From: Ceratotherium simum simum
Taxonomy: Eukaryota; Chordata; Mammalia; Perissodactyla; Rhinocerotidae
Length of the DNA: 64,000 bases
Direction: 5' to 3'
Assembly (NCBI RefSeq): GCF_000283155.1
Contig: NW_004454159.1
Span: forward strand, 14,154,714 to 14,218,713
The translations under genes and the position numbers were made by a program. A model generated the notes under the pieces. That model did no database searches, was not told the DNA's origin, and was given only the letters and a program-made list of their open reading frames with translations. Shown here piece after piece: positions 39,666 through 50,162 of this stretch (positions within the stretch are counted from its first letter, which is position 1; every line of letters starts with the position of its first letter).

Positions 39666-42099
39666 CAAACCTGAGGCAGGCAGCCTGGTCATGGTTTCAG
39701 CACAAAGGTCCCTTCAAGGTAGGAAAGTCTCATTCCTTCCTGGGGGGTTCTAGGATTCTATAGACTCAGAGCTGAGTATATCCAAGTCAGCCTCAGTCTC
39801 CCTACTTATGAAAGGGGCTGATTGCCCCATCCTTGCCTGGCCTGGAATCTCTCTCCTTGGCCAGGACTTTTAGGCTCTCAGGTTTCTGGACCTTGGAGGG
39901 CATGGGGGTGAAGGAAGAAGCTGGCCAATTGGAGCTAAGCATCCTGTGATAACTACAAGAGCACTGGACTGCAGCCTCCACCTGGCACTGTCCGCTGTGC
40001 CCACAGAGTCTGGACTTAACGTGGTCCCTAAGAAGACATTTTCCAGGACAAGCAGGTCCACCATACTGTGAATGGGTGGCCCCAGGAGCAATATGGAGAG
40101 CCTTTCCTTGTCCCACAAGGCTGGGAAGGGGAGGCAGGGACAGGGGAATGGATTGATTGTTAAGTCTGGCTCCAGGGAACAGGGACGGCCTGGGAATCAC
40201 CAGGCAGGGGTAATTGTGGCCCTAGAAAGAGTCCCTCAAAGCTTCTGATCACAGTGCCAAGAAGAAACTCCAGGAGGCTCTGGGGTTGAGCTCAGGACAG
40301 AACTTCCACCTTTCACCCTGAACACAGCAGCAGCTATGTCTGTCTGTCCCTGCCAGAGACTCTAAGTCTGTCTATCCATCTGCCTCTATGTCTGTCAAAC
40401 TGTCATTGCCACCGTCCCCAGCTGGTCTCTTCATCTGTCCCTTCCAAGCTCTGACTGAATTTATCTGTCAGTGCTAGGGACTCTGTCACTGTCTGTCCAT
40501 TTGTTACTGTCAGGAGCCCCGAGCCATGTCTGTCTGTTTGTCTGTCACTGTCACAGGCCTGGTTTTCTGTCTGTCTGCCTGTGACTCCTGGATCTTCAGA
40601 CTGCCAAATCTAAGGAAAGATGCTCCTTCCTACCACAGGGGTTCATGGTAACTACGGGATGCAGACCCATGGCCATGCCTGGGGTTTTTGTTTAGTCATG
40701 GAGCCCAATGCTGCGTCTCTCTATCCCTGGGCTTCATAGGCACAGGATCCTTTGGTGTGACTGTGGCCCAGGGCATGGCCTGAGGCTCTCACAGCTTCCT
40801 CTGATTTCTACCTGGGCTCAAACACTGGTCGGTGTGCATTTCCAGGGGTTGGACTGGTGAGAGGGGGTGTTAGGGTCTATCTGAGTCATAGCCCTCTGTG
40901 CATCTGTGCTGGGTGCAGCCCTGCCCCCGGCCTGGGGAGGGCTAGAGCTTCTCTTTCAGTTGAGAGCCTGGGAGGGGCCCAAAGCAACTGCCCCAGAGAG
41001 ATCCTGGTGGCAGAAGGGGCCCGAGCGGGTCAGTCAAGGAGAGCTTCCTGGATCGTGGGGGCGAGGGGAGACTATGAGTTATTGTGTAGTTTCTGACTCG
41101 AAGCTATAGCTCCAGTAGCAGTTGCTGTTTCCCTGGCATCCCCTCCCAGCACTTGAAATGACCCCACCCTTGTCCAGCCCTGCTGGTGGGAGAGGCCTGG
41201 GCAGGAGCCAGGGCCTCCAAGGAGCGCTGGGGGCTGCCCCAGGCTCTGGGCAGAAGGAAGTGTGACACATTGCCAGAGAGCCGGGCTTCCCTGCCTTCGG
41301 CTTCCTTTGAGATAGTTCCCAAATCCGTTAAGTGGGAAAGGGAGCAGCCAGCTGTGCTAATGTTGGTCCCCTGGCTCCTCAGTGGCCCGAGGTCATCCTC
41401 TTGGCTCACCTCTCAGATGCTGTTGTTGATAAGGATAATGATAACAACATTCCTGGCTGTGTATTGAGTACCTTATAGCCTGGTGCTGATCTTTGCCCCA
41501 CAGAGCATTTTCTAAACTTTGGGAAATTCATGCTGCCTTTCCATCCTGACTTTCATAAAACCCATGTGCATTTCTTTTAATTGGTGAGAGGTGAGAAGAG
41601 GTTCACTTTCATTAGACCCTGGAACATAGCCACTGCTGGCACCTATGCAGTGAGGGGTCCTCCCCAGAGCAGGGGGATAGAGCAGTAGTTCAGAGCAAAG
41701 ACCCCACAGTCTACTGAGGGGAAGATGATAGTATACTCCTGAGACCCAGCAGGTGGGCAGGCAACACTTACTCACCTAGAGTAAGTGTTGAGGAGGAGGA
41801 TGCCCCAGTAGAGGACCTGCCTGCCACCCACTGGACACTAGCCTACCCCGTTGCAGGGGGAAATGTCAGCCACTTGGCCTGGGTGCATTCCAGTCACAGG
41901 GCCCGAGGATGGTAGGAAAGCTTTCGCCGGTTTGCATTCCTGGGACCCAGGGCTGCTGTGAGGGAGACAGACTGTGAGTAGTGAGGCTGGAGGGGTTTGC
42001 AGGGGCCATGGGGGCCAGAGTGGCAAGGCAAGGTCTTAGGCAAGACCAAAGGGCTTGGAGTTCACACTGAGCCAGCAGGCAGCACATGTGGGACACAGC
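39666..42099. other. Intergenic, no gene supported
   Basis: Moderately GC-rich with chance open frames. Holds the CTGTC-rich tract listed separately. Confidence 0.45.
40331..40585 (+). repeat. Degenerate CTGTC/CTGT-rich tract
   Basis: Many copies of CTGTC, TCTGTCTGT and TGTCACTGTC are spread over 250 bp, interspersed with CCAGAGACTCTAAG-like spacers (AGAGACTCT, AGGGACTCT), suggesting a decayed minisatellite of about 50-70 bp units. Confidence 0.6.
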
Positions 42100-42212
42100 C
42101 AGATTAATCCCCTAAAATGTAGCACCTCGAGGGTGGGGTTCCTCCAGAGCTTGGCACAGTTCCTGATACTTTGTAAGCACTCAGGAAATGTTTGTTGAAT
42201 GAATTAGCGGGT
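42100..42212 (+). repeat. L2 3' end fragment
   Basis: TTGGCACAGTTCCTGATAC .. TAAGCACTCAGGAAATGTTTGTTGAATGAA. Confidence 0.8.
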
Positions 42213-42914
42213 GCATGAATCCATCCAGCTGCCACGGTGAAAGAAGCAGGAGGAACAAGTGCCCATGGGGCATTAGAGGTGGTCCTCTGTGTGGAGAGGT
42301 GGGCTGGGCCAGGGCAAGGCTGTAGGACAGGGAGAAGTGGGCAGATTTGAAAGGGGCCAGGGAAATGAAAGTCCCTGTACGTGGTGGGGGCCTGACTAGG
42401 GGCCTGAGACCCCAAGAGGAGCCTAGGACTCTACCCAGGCCTGAGCTCCTTGGCCTGGTCTCTCCACTAGGATGGTGGCACAACAGTTTCCTCAGGGCCT
42501 CCCAGAGGCTTTGGGACCAGAGACGTGTGGACAAAGGGCTACACTCCACAATGTGCTGGCAAGACATTAAAACCGTCCACACCTTTGTCAGACCGGGCCC
42601 TTCTGGAGCTAACTCCCCCAAAAAGGCAACACTGGAGGTGGAGGCAGCCCCTCTGCAGTCGTGGCAGTGCAGGGAACTGGTGAGTAATAAACTAAGTTCT
42701 GCTCTTATCCATGAGCGTGCTTCACTGCAGCCTGCCCAAGCCGAGCCCCCCAGAGCAGGCCCCATGGCCCTGTGAGCAAGGGCTGACCTCGGCCCAGGCT
42801 TAGTCAGATCTAGGTTTTATTTCCCCACAACTGGCTTGTCAGAAGGAGTACAGTTGGGCAAGACTGAACAATATAGAGAAGAATTTCCAATAGTCACGAG
42901 AACATTTGGGAAGC
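42213..42914. other. Intergenic, no gene seen
   Basis: Opposing open frames are composition artefacts. Confidence 0.4.
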
Positions 42915-43805
42915 AGCTTCAGATCATGTGAAGGGAGGAAAAGATCTAGTATCTGATGGACAAGCAGCAACAGCAGTGTTGTTTATAAAAGAGTTTTCCT
43001 TGGAAAAATATTTGGCAGTACTTACTAAATCTAAAATACGTATATCCTGGGCCGGCCCTGTGGCTTGGTGGTTAAGTGCGCGCGCTGCAATGCTGGTGGC
43101 CCGGGTTCGGATCCCGGGTGCGCATCGAGGCACCACTTCTCCGTCCATCCTGAGGCCGAGTCCCACATACAGCAACTAGAAGGATGTGCAGCTATGACAT
43201 ACAACTATCTACTGGGGCTTTGGGGGGAAAAAGTAAAATAAATAAAATCTTTAAAATACGTATATCCTATGACCCAGTGATTCTACACCATTCCGAGCAT
43301 TTCCAACAACAATGCCTACATAGGGTCACCAAAATAACAGTATAAGAATGTCCATAGTAGCCTTATTAATATTAGCCAAAAAGCAGAAAGAGCTAAAATA
43401 TCCATCAGCAGTAGAATGGGGGAATACCTTGTGGGACACAATGGAATACTACACAGGAACAAAAAAGGACAGACAACAACTACATGTAACAAATAGAAAG
43501 AATTGCACAGACATAGTGTTGAACAAAAGAAGTCAAACGTAGAAGAGAGCACAGTCTATGATTCCACTTGAATGAAGTTCAAGAATGGCCTAAACGAATT
43601 TATGGTGAGAAGTTGGAATGGTGGCTATACTTAGGGGGGTGGATACTGACTAAGAGGGAGAAAGCATAGGAAGCCCTTGGGGGTGCCAGAAAATGTTCTA
43701 TATCCAGCTCTGGGTGCTGGATATAAAAATTCACTGAACTGTACACTTAAGATTTGTGTACTTTATTGTACAATAACTCAACAAATAAAAATAAAATAAT
43801 TTTTT
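42915..43805 (+). repeat. L1ME-type 3' end, split by SINE
   Basis: Forward: CCTATGACCCAGTGATTCTAC, ACAATGGAATACTACACAGG, CACTGAACTGTACACTTAAG and an A-rich end. An ERE is inserted at 43049. Confidence 0.85.
43049..43251 (+). mobile_element. ERE-type SINE (copy 9)
   Basis: A forward copy with a perfect 17-bp target-site duplication TAAAATACGTATATCCT (43032-43048 and 43252-43268), so a comparatively recent insertion into the L1. Confidence 0.96.
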
Positions 43806-46800
43806 AAAAGGTTTTTCCCCGCCTCCAGAAGAACCACAGATCTTAAAGGAAATGCCAACTTTCCCCTAGGGTGAGGGCCCAGGAGGTGTGTTTGAGGGTA
43901 GAACCTGGGGAGTTTGTGTGATCTTCCTTTGAAGTTGAGAAAAAGAAAAGGGAGCAAGGTTTTTCAATTAATCATCTCTCAGGTTGAAAGAGCTGGTCTG
44001 GGCCAGAGATAACATCAGTGGCAGCAACATAAAACTGTTTCGCTGCTCTTATCTCAAACCGCAATGAAAAATAACTTGTGAAGCTGCATCTTTCCTGGCA
44101 GCCATAGCTCAGGGTCTCCTCACAGGAGGGAAATTGGTCAGCCATGTCTGAGGGCGAGTCCGTGCCCAGCAGCCTTCTGAGAGCCCAGGAAGGGGCTTCT
44201 GCAGGGCCAGCCCTGAGGATTCTGTCTAGCTCACCTCCTGTGTTGTCCTGAGGAAGTCCCAGGCCTCTCTGGGCCTTGGTAGTGGGGAGCCTCCAGCCCT
44301 GACAGCAGGTGAGATGCCCCCTCCTCATCCCCAGCTCCCATCCTGGGGGCTGACCCTGCTCTGACCTGCTCTGCAGACCTGGATGCCATGAGCATTCTGG
44401 CCTCCTCTCTCCTCAGAGGAACAGGGCTGGCGTCAGGGCACTCTTGGCTCTGCCCCAGGCCTCAGGGCAGCAGGGCTCTTCGTCTGTCTGGGCCTCCTTG
44501 TGTCAGGGCAGGCTGGTCTGGGACTGGGGTCTTTCTGTCCCTGCCACAACCCCACTTCACAGATAAGAAAAGCGAGGCCCGAGAGAGACCTATGTGCTGG
44601 ATTTCTTATTTGTAAAGCCTGTGTAACAAGGCGGGAGGGTCCAGAGCAGGAGCTGCTGGATCCAGAATGACCAGCTGTGTTCCTTCAACACAGACAGCAG
44701 CTGCTCAGAAGTCCAGGTTGACACAGTATGTGCCTGGTCCATGCAGCCCCTGCCCTCCACTTCCGATCATACCTTGAATTCCCAAGCACATACATGCACA
44801 GGCAGCCAGGAAGCAAGAGGAGTAAGGACTCAGGAACACGGCACACCTGTTTTCCAGGGCCAGTTCTGCCCACTCGGGGCTGTGTAGCGCAGGTCAGATG
44901 TGTAGCCCCCATCTGTGACTCCTTGCACAGGACAGTTGTGAGGTTAGTTGGGGATGCCCAGACAGCACCTTGCAACCTCCAGGCCCACACTGAGAGCTGT
45001 CGTGCCTGCCGAGGAAGAGCAGACAGGCCTCTTCTGCTGTCCATGCTATCTCAGAAAGAGGGTACCAGTGCTCTGGTCTTTGAGGGGAGCAGCCCCCACT
45101 GTAAGCTAATCACCAGCATTTTGGCTGAACAACTGACTTGGGGAATCAGTCAATGCAATGCAAGCCACCACCTAGGACCCCATTTAGCTGGGGACACTGA
45201 GGATGCAAATTTTCTATACGCAAGGGGGCCATCTGATGCCTGCTGACCTTGGCACTCAGCCTTTCTCCTCAGATCCAGCCATGGCCACATTTACAGCCAT
45301 CACAGGGTAGAAAACCAAGGAGAAAACTCACCTGCCGCCCAAGCACCCAAGTCATCATCCTAATTCCCTTCCAGCCCTTGGCCCACATGGGGTCATCCCA
45401 ACACTGGTGCCATTCTGGACCTTTCACAGGCGCTTTGCCTCATATTTGCTTCATTTTATTTCATGGACTGACAGATTGGCTATTTCTGTGGATGATGCTT
45501 CCTTCCTCCTGTGTGATCTCCCTGAACGTGAATGCTAAGTCAACAGATGTGGCCACACTATGGCCTGTGACAGAGACTGCCATGTGGCTGCCAGCAGGGC
45601 TGTTCCAGTTCTCAAGGCCTAGCATATAAGAGCAGGCTGCACTGCTACTCTAGTGCATGTCTTAGATTCCTGGTTACAACCTTGATACTACTATTTCTGA
45701 GGGGGATGGGGCCCCTGGGAGGCAGAATGTGATAGAGAGTTGAGGTGGTCCCTGGAGGCCCCTGGGACCTGATGTATGGATGTATGTATGGATGAGCCTC
45801 TCCTCAGACCGCCCAGCCCTGCTCACCCTCCTGATCTAGAGATGGGCCTAGCAAAGCCAAGAGTGTGTCCTCAGGGTCAAGGCGGGCCTGCCCATGGTTA
45901 TCTCCTAGGGAGGGATATAATTTGGACCTTTTTTCTAGCCTCCTAGGGAAAGGGGGTGCCCAGTGCCAGCCCTAGCCAATTAGGGGTCAGGGCCATGCCT
46001 CTTGTGCCCAGGTGTCTAGCCCAGAGCTCCGGCCTTCCAATGGGGTGCCAGCCTCCCTTTAGATCCCGAGGGAGTAGTGCCGGTTCAGACCCACATGGCC
46101 CTCCTACCTGGTTCCAGCCCCCAGCAGCCTCCCCAGGACCGCTGTCTTGATCTGAACCTAATTGGAGGGAAAACTAGGGCATGGGGAAAACCCAAGTGGC
46201 CCTCACTGTAGGGTCTTCTCATGGGTGGCTGTTTGGTGACCTTGACCAGGGCTTAAGTCTGTCAGGGTGATAAGGGCAGCTACTCCCTGTGGTACAGCCA
46301 CATTTCCACCTATATCCTTCCCAACTTTCCTGTTTCCCAGGAAAGGCACCAGAGTCTCTCTGTCACCTTCTTTCCCTAGAGTGGAGCCAGATGCTCTGAG
46401 GCCCTCTAGCTTGACTAAGACGCTGAACATAGGCTGTGGTTCGGCCTCTGGGGCTACAGTCCTTTGCGAACTCTGTGGCTGAGAGACTTAGGCACCTGTT
46501 CAAGGTCACACAGCAAACTGGCAGGCCAGGCTCGTGCACACCCTGCTGTCCTGAACACGGCAATGAGATGACAAGGATGTACATGTAAGTACATCCGCAA
46601 CCCTCTACCGTTAGCTGCCTCAGGCTAAGAAGAAGCTGGGGCAGTGAAGTGACAGGTCTTCCTGCCAGCGGTCTCAGCAACCCCATCCTGCCATGCACCC
46701 TGCAAACTCTACTGCTAGTCACGGAGGAGTGGCCTTGGAACCCTGAGCACCCGTGTGATGTGCCCAAGGGACAGGAGCTCACAGCCTCTGGGGACTGGAC

Positions 46801-48117
46801 CGTAGGCTCTCAAGGCTGAAACCACCCATGGCCCTTGGCCCCACGCTAGCCTTGACACCCGAACCTGAGTCACAGGGCCACCCTCCATGTTCTGAGATAG
46901 TTTGGCAACTTCACTCTGTCACTTTGCTGACCTCCACCCTGATGTGGCCCCTCAAGGTGGAGATGAGCAGGGAGTGGCCTGGGAATTCTAGGGCAAGGGA
47001 TGAGGGTGGGCAGGGCTATGCTGGGTCTGTGTACTGGCTGCAGCGCAATCTGAAGCTTTACATCTGGGCAAGGTCTGTCAATGGGTAGAAGCTGCAGACT
47101 CCCTACAGGTCTGGCATCAGCCAATTTGAGGTTGCAGTTTGATACCTAATTATATTCCAGAACAATAGATCTTTATTTTTCCTGGTTTGGTGGAGGAGCT
47201 CAGGATTTGAGAGGTTTGGATTACAGGAGGCTGTTTAGATTGTGAGGTAATCCCAGTCACCTCCAATAAACTATTCAAATGATTAGAGTTAGGGTTAGAA
47301 TTGAGGGTAGAGGGGTCAGAGCTTGGTAGCCCAGTCTGGCAGCACTTCAGGACCTGAGCGACTGGCAGATTCACTACAGACAGGGCCCCGTGGTCTGGGG
47401 GTATGAGAGCATTAGTAGTTGGGGAGGGGGCTGTTATGCCAAGGAGACACTGGAGAGTGTTGTGAGGGGCTTTACAGGCCAGGTGAGGGCTTTACTTTGC
47501 AATTAGATAGCTCTTTGCTGGTCTAGAGGAAGCTGGAGGTTTGGAGATGTCCCTGGCCTCTGTGGGCCCCCCACCTGGTTAAGGTCCCCCACTGTGCCCA
47601 GTCCTCTGTGAGTAGCCTGAAAGCCCCCATTCCCTGAGCCATTTACTAGGGCTGACCCTTCCATGGCCACACTGAGCCCTCGAGGGGTGAGGATGATTAG
47701 ACTTAGAGCTCCCTCGGAGCTGTAGTAGACACCAAGGGAGGGAGGGCCTCAAGTGGTGGCCCTTGATCTGGGGGTGGATGGGTGCTGACTGAGGCTGGGG
47801 AGGGGGGTCTGGGAAACGATCTGATTTGAGTTCTGAAGGGAACAGGGAGAAGGGGGGATAGAAACATGCTGCACAGACATTGATGGAGCCTCTGCTGTGT
47901 GTCCAATGGCACTGGAGGTGCAGCAGAGGGTCAGATGAGGTGGGGTTCCCACTTGCCCTCCTGGGCCTCTTCTCCTGAGAGACCCCTGGCCCTCCAGGTC
48001 AGGAGCCCTGGTTATGGGGCCATCAACCCCATCCCGCTGCCCCTTCCAGTCTATCAAGTCCCCAGGGAGACTGGACGCTATCATGATTCACACTCACCAG
48101 TATTTCCATACCCCGGC
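43806..48117. other. Intergenic downstream of KK34, no gene seen
   Basis: A reverse MIR piece lies at about 46485-46565 (CAAGGTCACACAGCAAACTGGC). No exon chain is supported. In other mammals the next gene on this side is P4HA2, usually much further away. Confidence 0.5.
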
Positions 48118-48123
48118 TTTATT
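48118..48123 (-). terminator. KK34: KK34 polyadenylation signal
   Basis: AATAAA on the minus strand lies about 200 nt after the stop codon and is followed by a GT-rich stretch (TGGTGAGTGTG), a typical downstream element. The 3'UTR between stop and signal holds a single ATTTA (48243-48247), so it lacks the AU-rich cluster seen in CSF2. Confidence 0.65.
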
Positions 48124-48323
48124 GAAGCGGCAGGTGCTGATGTATCAGTTACAGACATATTTCCTCAAGCTCACCCCTCCCCATGACCCCCCCACAGCCT
48201 CGTCTGCCGGCCCAGGGCCAGCAACTCCCACCCTCCCCACTGTAAATTGTTCCTGAGGCTCCTCCAATCCCATGTCCTGCAGCTCTAAGCACGTGCACCA
48301 GGCTCCCGTGAGAGGACAGGGTC

Positions 48324-48452
48324 TCAGAGGCTGCCCTTGATCCTTTTACATGATTTCCATCCTTCTATGGATATGACAACACTCTGTAAGGCTTCCTTGA
48401 ACTGCGAGAAATTACTTTTCTCAGTAGTACAGTTCTTGGGTGGTTCTGTTGG
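48324..48452 (-). CDS. KK34: KK34 exon 4 coding part (residues 110-151, stop)
   Basis: After a 781-bp intron, acceptor TTTCCTATTTAG is followed in phase 0 by PTEPPKNCTTEKSNFSQFKE, then helix D and a TGA at 48326-48324. The other nearby AG acceptors do not work: the one ending GCGAAG meets TAA after three codons, and the one seven bases further in (CCAACAG) shifts the frame. The pattern C..E....FxxF...LQ........W resembles the IL-5 C-terminal helix. It adds cysteines at 117 and 144 and sequons at 116 and 123. Confidence 0.84.
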   Translation of the reverse strand, partial: PTEPPKNCTTEKSNFSQFKEALQSVVISIEGWKSCKRIKGSL

Positions 48453-50052
48453 CTAAATAGGAAATACATGTTTAAATCATCTTCTTCGCAAAAAAAAAAA
48501 TAAAGGCAAACTCTGTTCTCCCAGCCACAAGGGTGCTGTAAGCCCCCATCCCCAAGGAGGTAACTCGGGCAGGCCCTCCGCATCTGTCTTAGGGAGGGCA
48601 CTGGGGGCTGTCTGGTGATGGTGGAGCCCGGGGTCTGAGTACCGTCCATAGCCTTGGGGAGACAGCCAGCAGGGTGTGGGCAGGTCCCCCGGCTGCCTAG
48701 GACAGGGACACGAGGACGAACAGGGAGGGAGCACATAGGCGACTGTGTAAGCAGTGGGCAGGGAGAGGAGCTCCTCCATCATTTCCCCACCACATGCCCC
48801 CTAAACCACTGCCCATCCCCACATCGTGGGCTCCCAGTGGAGCTCATCAGTCCAGAAGGGGCCCCAAGGGCAGGGCAAACCAGAGCCAGCTTGGCCTGGC
48901 CACCCCACTAGGGTTGACACGAGTGGTCTTCTCTCTCCCCAGGCTGAGTCCCTGACCCAGCCCCACTCTGACCTGTCTCAGACATGCTCCACGCTGACCT
49001 CTGTGCATGAGGGCTTGGCAGAGGGCACGACAGAAACCTCCAGAATGACCCCTGAATCTCCACTCCCCTAAGCCCCAACCCCAGTCAGTGAGTAGACTTT
49101 TTTTGGATCAGAAAGTAGTACCTCACATGCGGCAAGTGGGCGCCATAAGAAGCCTTTTGCCCCGCTGAGCCCCTGGCTGTGGTGGCAAGAGAAATGATGT
49201 CTCAGGTTCCCTTAAGACCAAACAGCAACTTACTTTCAGCTTTGGGCAGATTCTGGTGAGTACTTCCATGTCCTTATAAACCTTTTGAATATGAGGGTCA
49301 TGCTTTTTATATTTCGTAAGGAGTTCCTTCAGGGTGGAGATGAAATCCTTTGTAAACTCCCCATAGCAAGGCTCCTGAAACAGGGTTGGGGGCACTGGGA
49401 TGGTGGTGGTGCACAGCAGGGTGCCAGCTGACCCCCAACCTCATCCATCCCTGGTCACCCTGGCCAGATGGAGCCCTGGACTCAAATTCAGGCCCTACCC
49501 TGGTTTTCCCACAGGAGACCTGTGGGTCCTACGAGCCGTGCAGTGGGTGTCTGGTCTCTCCTCAGGCCCAAGGCTGCTCTGGAACGGCAATCAAAGAGCC
49601 TGGCAGAGCCTAGGACCTGGCCACTGGTTCGTCTGTTGGCTGAGCTGGAGGCTCCATCCTCAAACTCTCAGCTTTCTCCCCAGAATTCTCGCTACAATGT
49701 CTTTTGTTCTTATCTCTGCCCTGGGTGCCAACTGGGGTGATCCCTTTCAAACGTGGTCGGAAAGGTCCATGGGGTGACTCCTCCTTACCTCACTGGTGTT
49801 CTGGGGTCTTTTGAAGGAACCCTGGAAGCAGGAAAAGTTGGTCAGAAGCACAAAGGGCCACTGAGAGCAAAGTGATGTTTGATGAAGACCCAGACTTACG
49901 TTGTATATAATGTCGTCAGCTGAAAGTTCTTTCTGAATCTCAGCACAGACTGCTGTGTGATTGTCGTAGGGAGACACACCGGCTATCTTCATCGGGGTGG
50001 AGTGGCTTTCCAAGCCCCAGAGCACACAAGCCAGGAGCACGTACAGGTACAT
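48324..50052 (-). CDS. KK34: KK34 (IL-5-like), fourth IL-3/IL-5/GM-CSF family cytokine, intact four-exon gene
   Basis: Seen: four coding exons, 50052-49900, 49821-49789, 49374-49234 and 48452-48324, join without a stop into 151 codons plus TGA. Every intron is phase 0 with GT..AG ends. The N-terminus is a hydrophobic signal peptide (MYLYVLLACVLWGL, cleavage probably near residues 17-20). Exon 2 is 33 nt, as in IL5. The last exon has the IL-5 helix-D pattern (QF..xLQ........W). Mature cysteines are at 36, 65, 105, 117 and 144, and N-glycosylation sequons at 31, 59, 116 and 123. Known: chicken KK34 and its mammalian orthologues lie just downstream of IL3-CSF2; bovine KK34 is reported to trigger STAT5 phosphorylation and lymphocyte proliferation, while human and mouse keep only remnants. 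Inferred: a secreted short-chain four-helix cytokine, probably signalling through a beta-common-type receptor. Position, orientation and exon pattern favour KK34 over IL3 or IL5. The start is the only in-frame ATG before the signal peptide. Confidence 0.88.
49234..49374 (-). CDS. KK34: KK34 exon 3 (residues 63-109)
   Basis: This 141-nt exon, from EPCYGEFTKDF to RICPKLK, follows a TGTTTCAG acceptor and ends at a GTAAGT donor. It corresponds to the helix B and C region. Cysteines are at residues 65 and 105. It is rich in Lys, Asp and Glu, as an exposed amphipathic helix pair would be. Intron 2 is 414 bp. Confidence 0.87.
49789..49821 (-). CDS. KK34: KK34 exon 2 (residues 52-62)
   Basis: A 33-nt exon, GSFKRPQNTSE, lies between a TTCCAG acceptor and a GTAAGG donor. 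Eleven codons in phase 0 is also the size of IL5 exon 2; CSF2 exon 2 has fourteen. It carries the sequon NTS at residue 59. It is too short to find by ORF length and is recognised by splice sites and phase. Intron 1 is only 78 bp. Confidence 0.85.
49900..50052 (-). CDS. KK34: KK34 exon 1 coding part (residues 1-51)
   Basis: This exon encodes the signal peptide and predicted helix A, ending ...SADDIIYN just before a consensus GTAAGT donor at 49899. ATG at 50052 has context ATACCATGT. The reading frame stays open upstream with no other ATG before the predicted transcription start, so this ATG is preferred. Sequon NHT is at residue 31 and cysteine at 36. Confidence 0.88.
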
Positions 50053-50121
50053 GGTATGACTTGAGGGTGGCTCCAAGCTGATCCGAGCCCTGGGCTTGGC
50101 AGCATTTCTGTGGAGGGGGTA

Positions 50122-50129
50122 CCTATATA
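50122..50129 (-). promoter_or_regulatory. KK34: KK34 TATA box
   Basis: Minus-strand TATATAGG lies 70-77 bp upstream of the ATG. It predicts a transcription start near 50095-50100 and a 5'UTR of about 45 nt, similar in layout to CSF2. Confidence 0.7.
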
Positions 50130-50139
50130 TGTGAGTCTA

Positions 50140-50162
50140 AGGAAATGCTAAATCTCTTATCA
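50140..50162 (-). promoter_or_regulatory. KK34: KK34 CLE0-like element with adjacent GATA site
   Basis: Minus-strand CATTTCCT (50147-50140) sits 10 bp before the TATA box; CSF2 has the identical octamer 9 bp before its TATA box. A WGATAR site (TGATAA, 50162-50157) lies just upstream. Known: the CSF2, IL3, IL4 and IL5 promoters carry a CLE0 element (Ets/NFAT plus AP-1), and IL5 has GATA sites close to it. Inferred: T-cell activation-dependent, GATA3-responsive expression. Confidence 0.55.

Noticed and set aside
42181..42775. Overlapping long frames on both strands
   Set aside because: GC-rich chance frames overlapping an L2 end, with no splice, domain or signal evidence.
47281..47305. Interstitial telomeric repeat
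   Set aside because: Only a single TTAGGG-like unit with degenerate neighbours.
48324..50052. The gene downstream of CSF2 as IL3
   Set aside because: IL3 lies upstream of CSF2 in the transcription direction in mammals, whereas this gene lies downstream. Its 11-codon exon 2 and helix-D pattern fit the IL5/KK34 branch, and the sequence does not resemble IL3.
50053..50076. An upstream start for KK34 giving eight extra residues
   Set aside because: The codon at 50076 is TTG, not ATG. The ATG at 50052 leads directly into a signal peptide.
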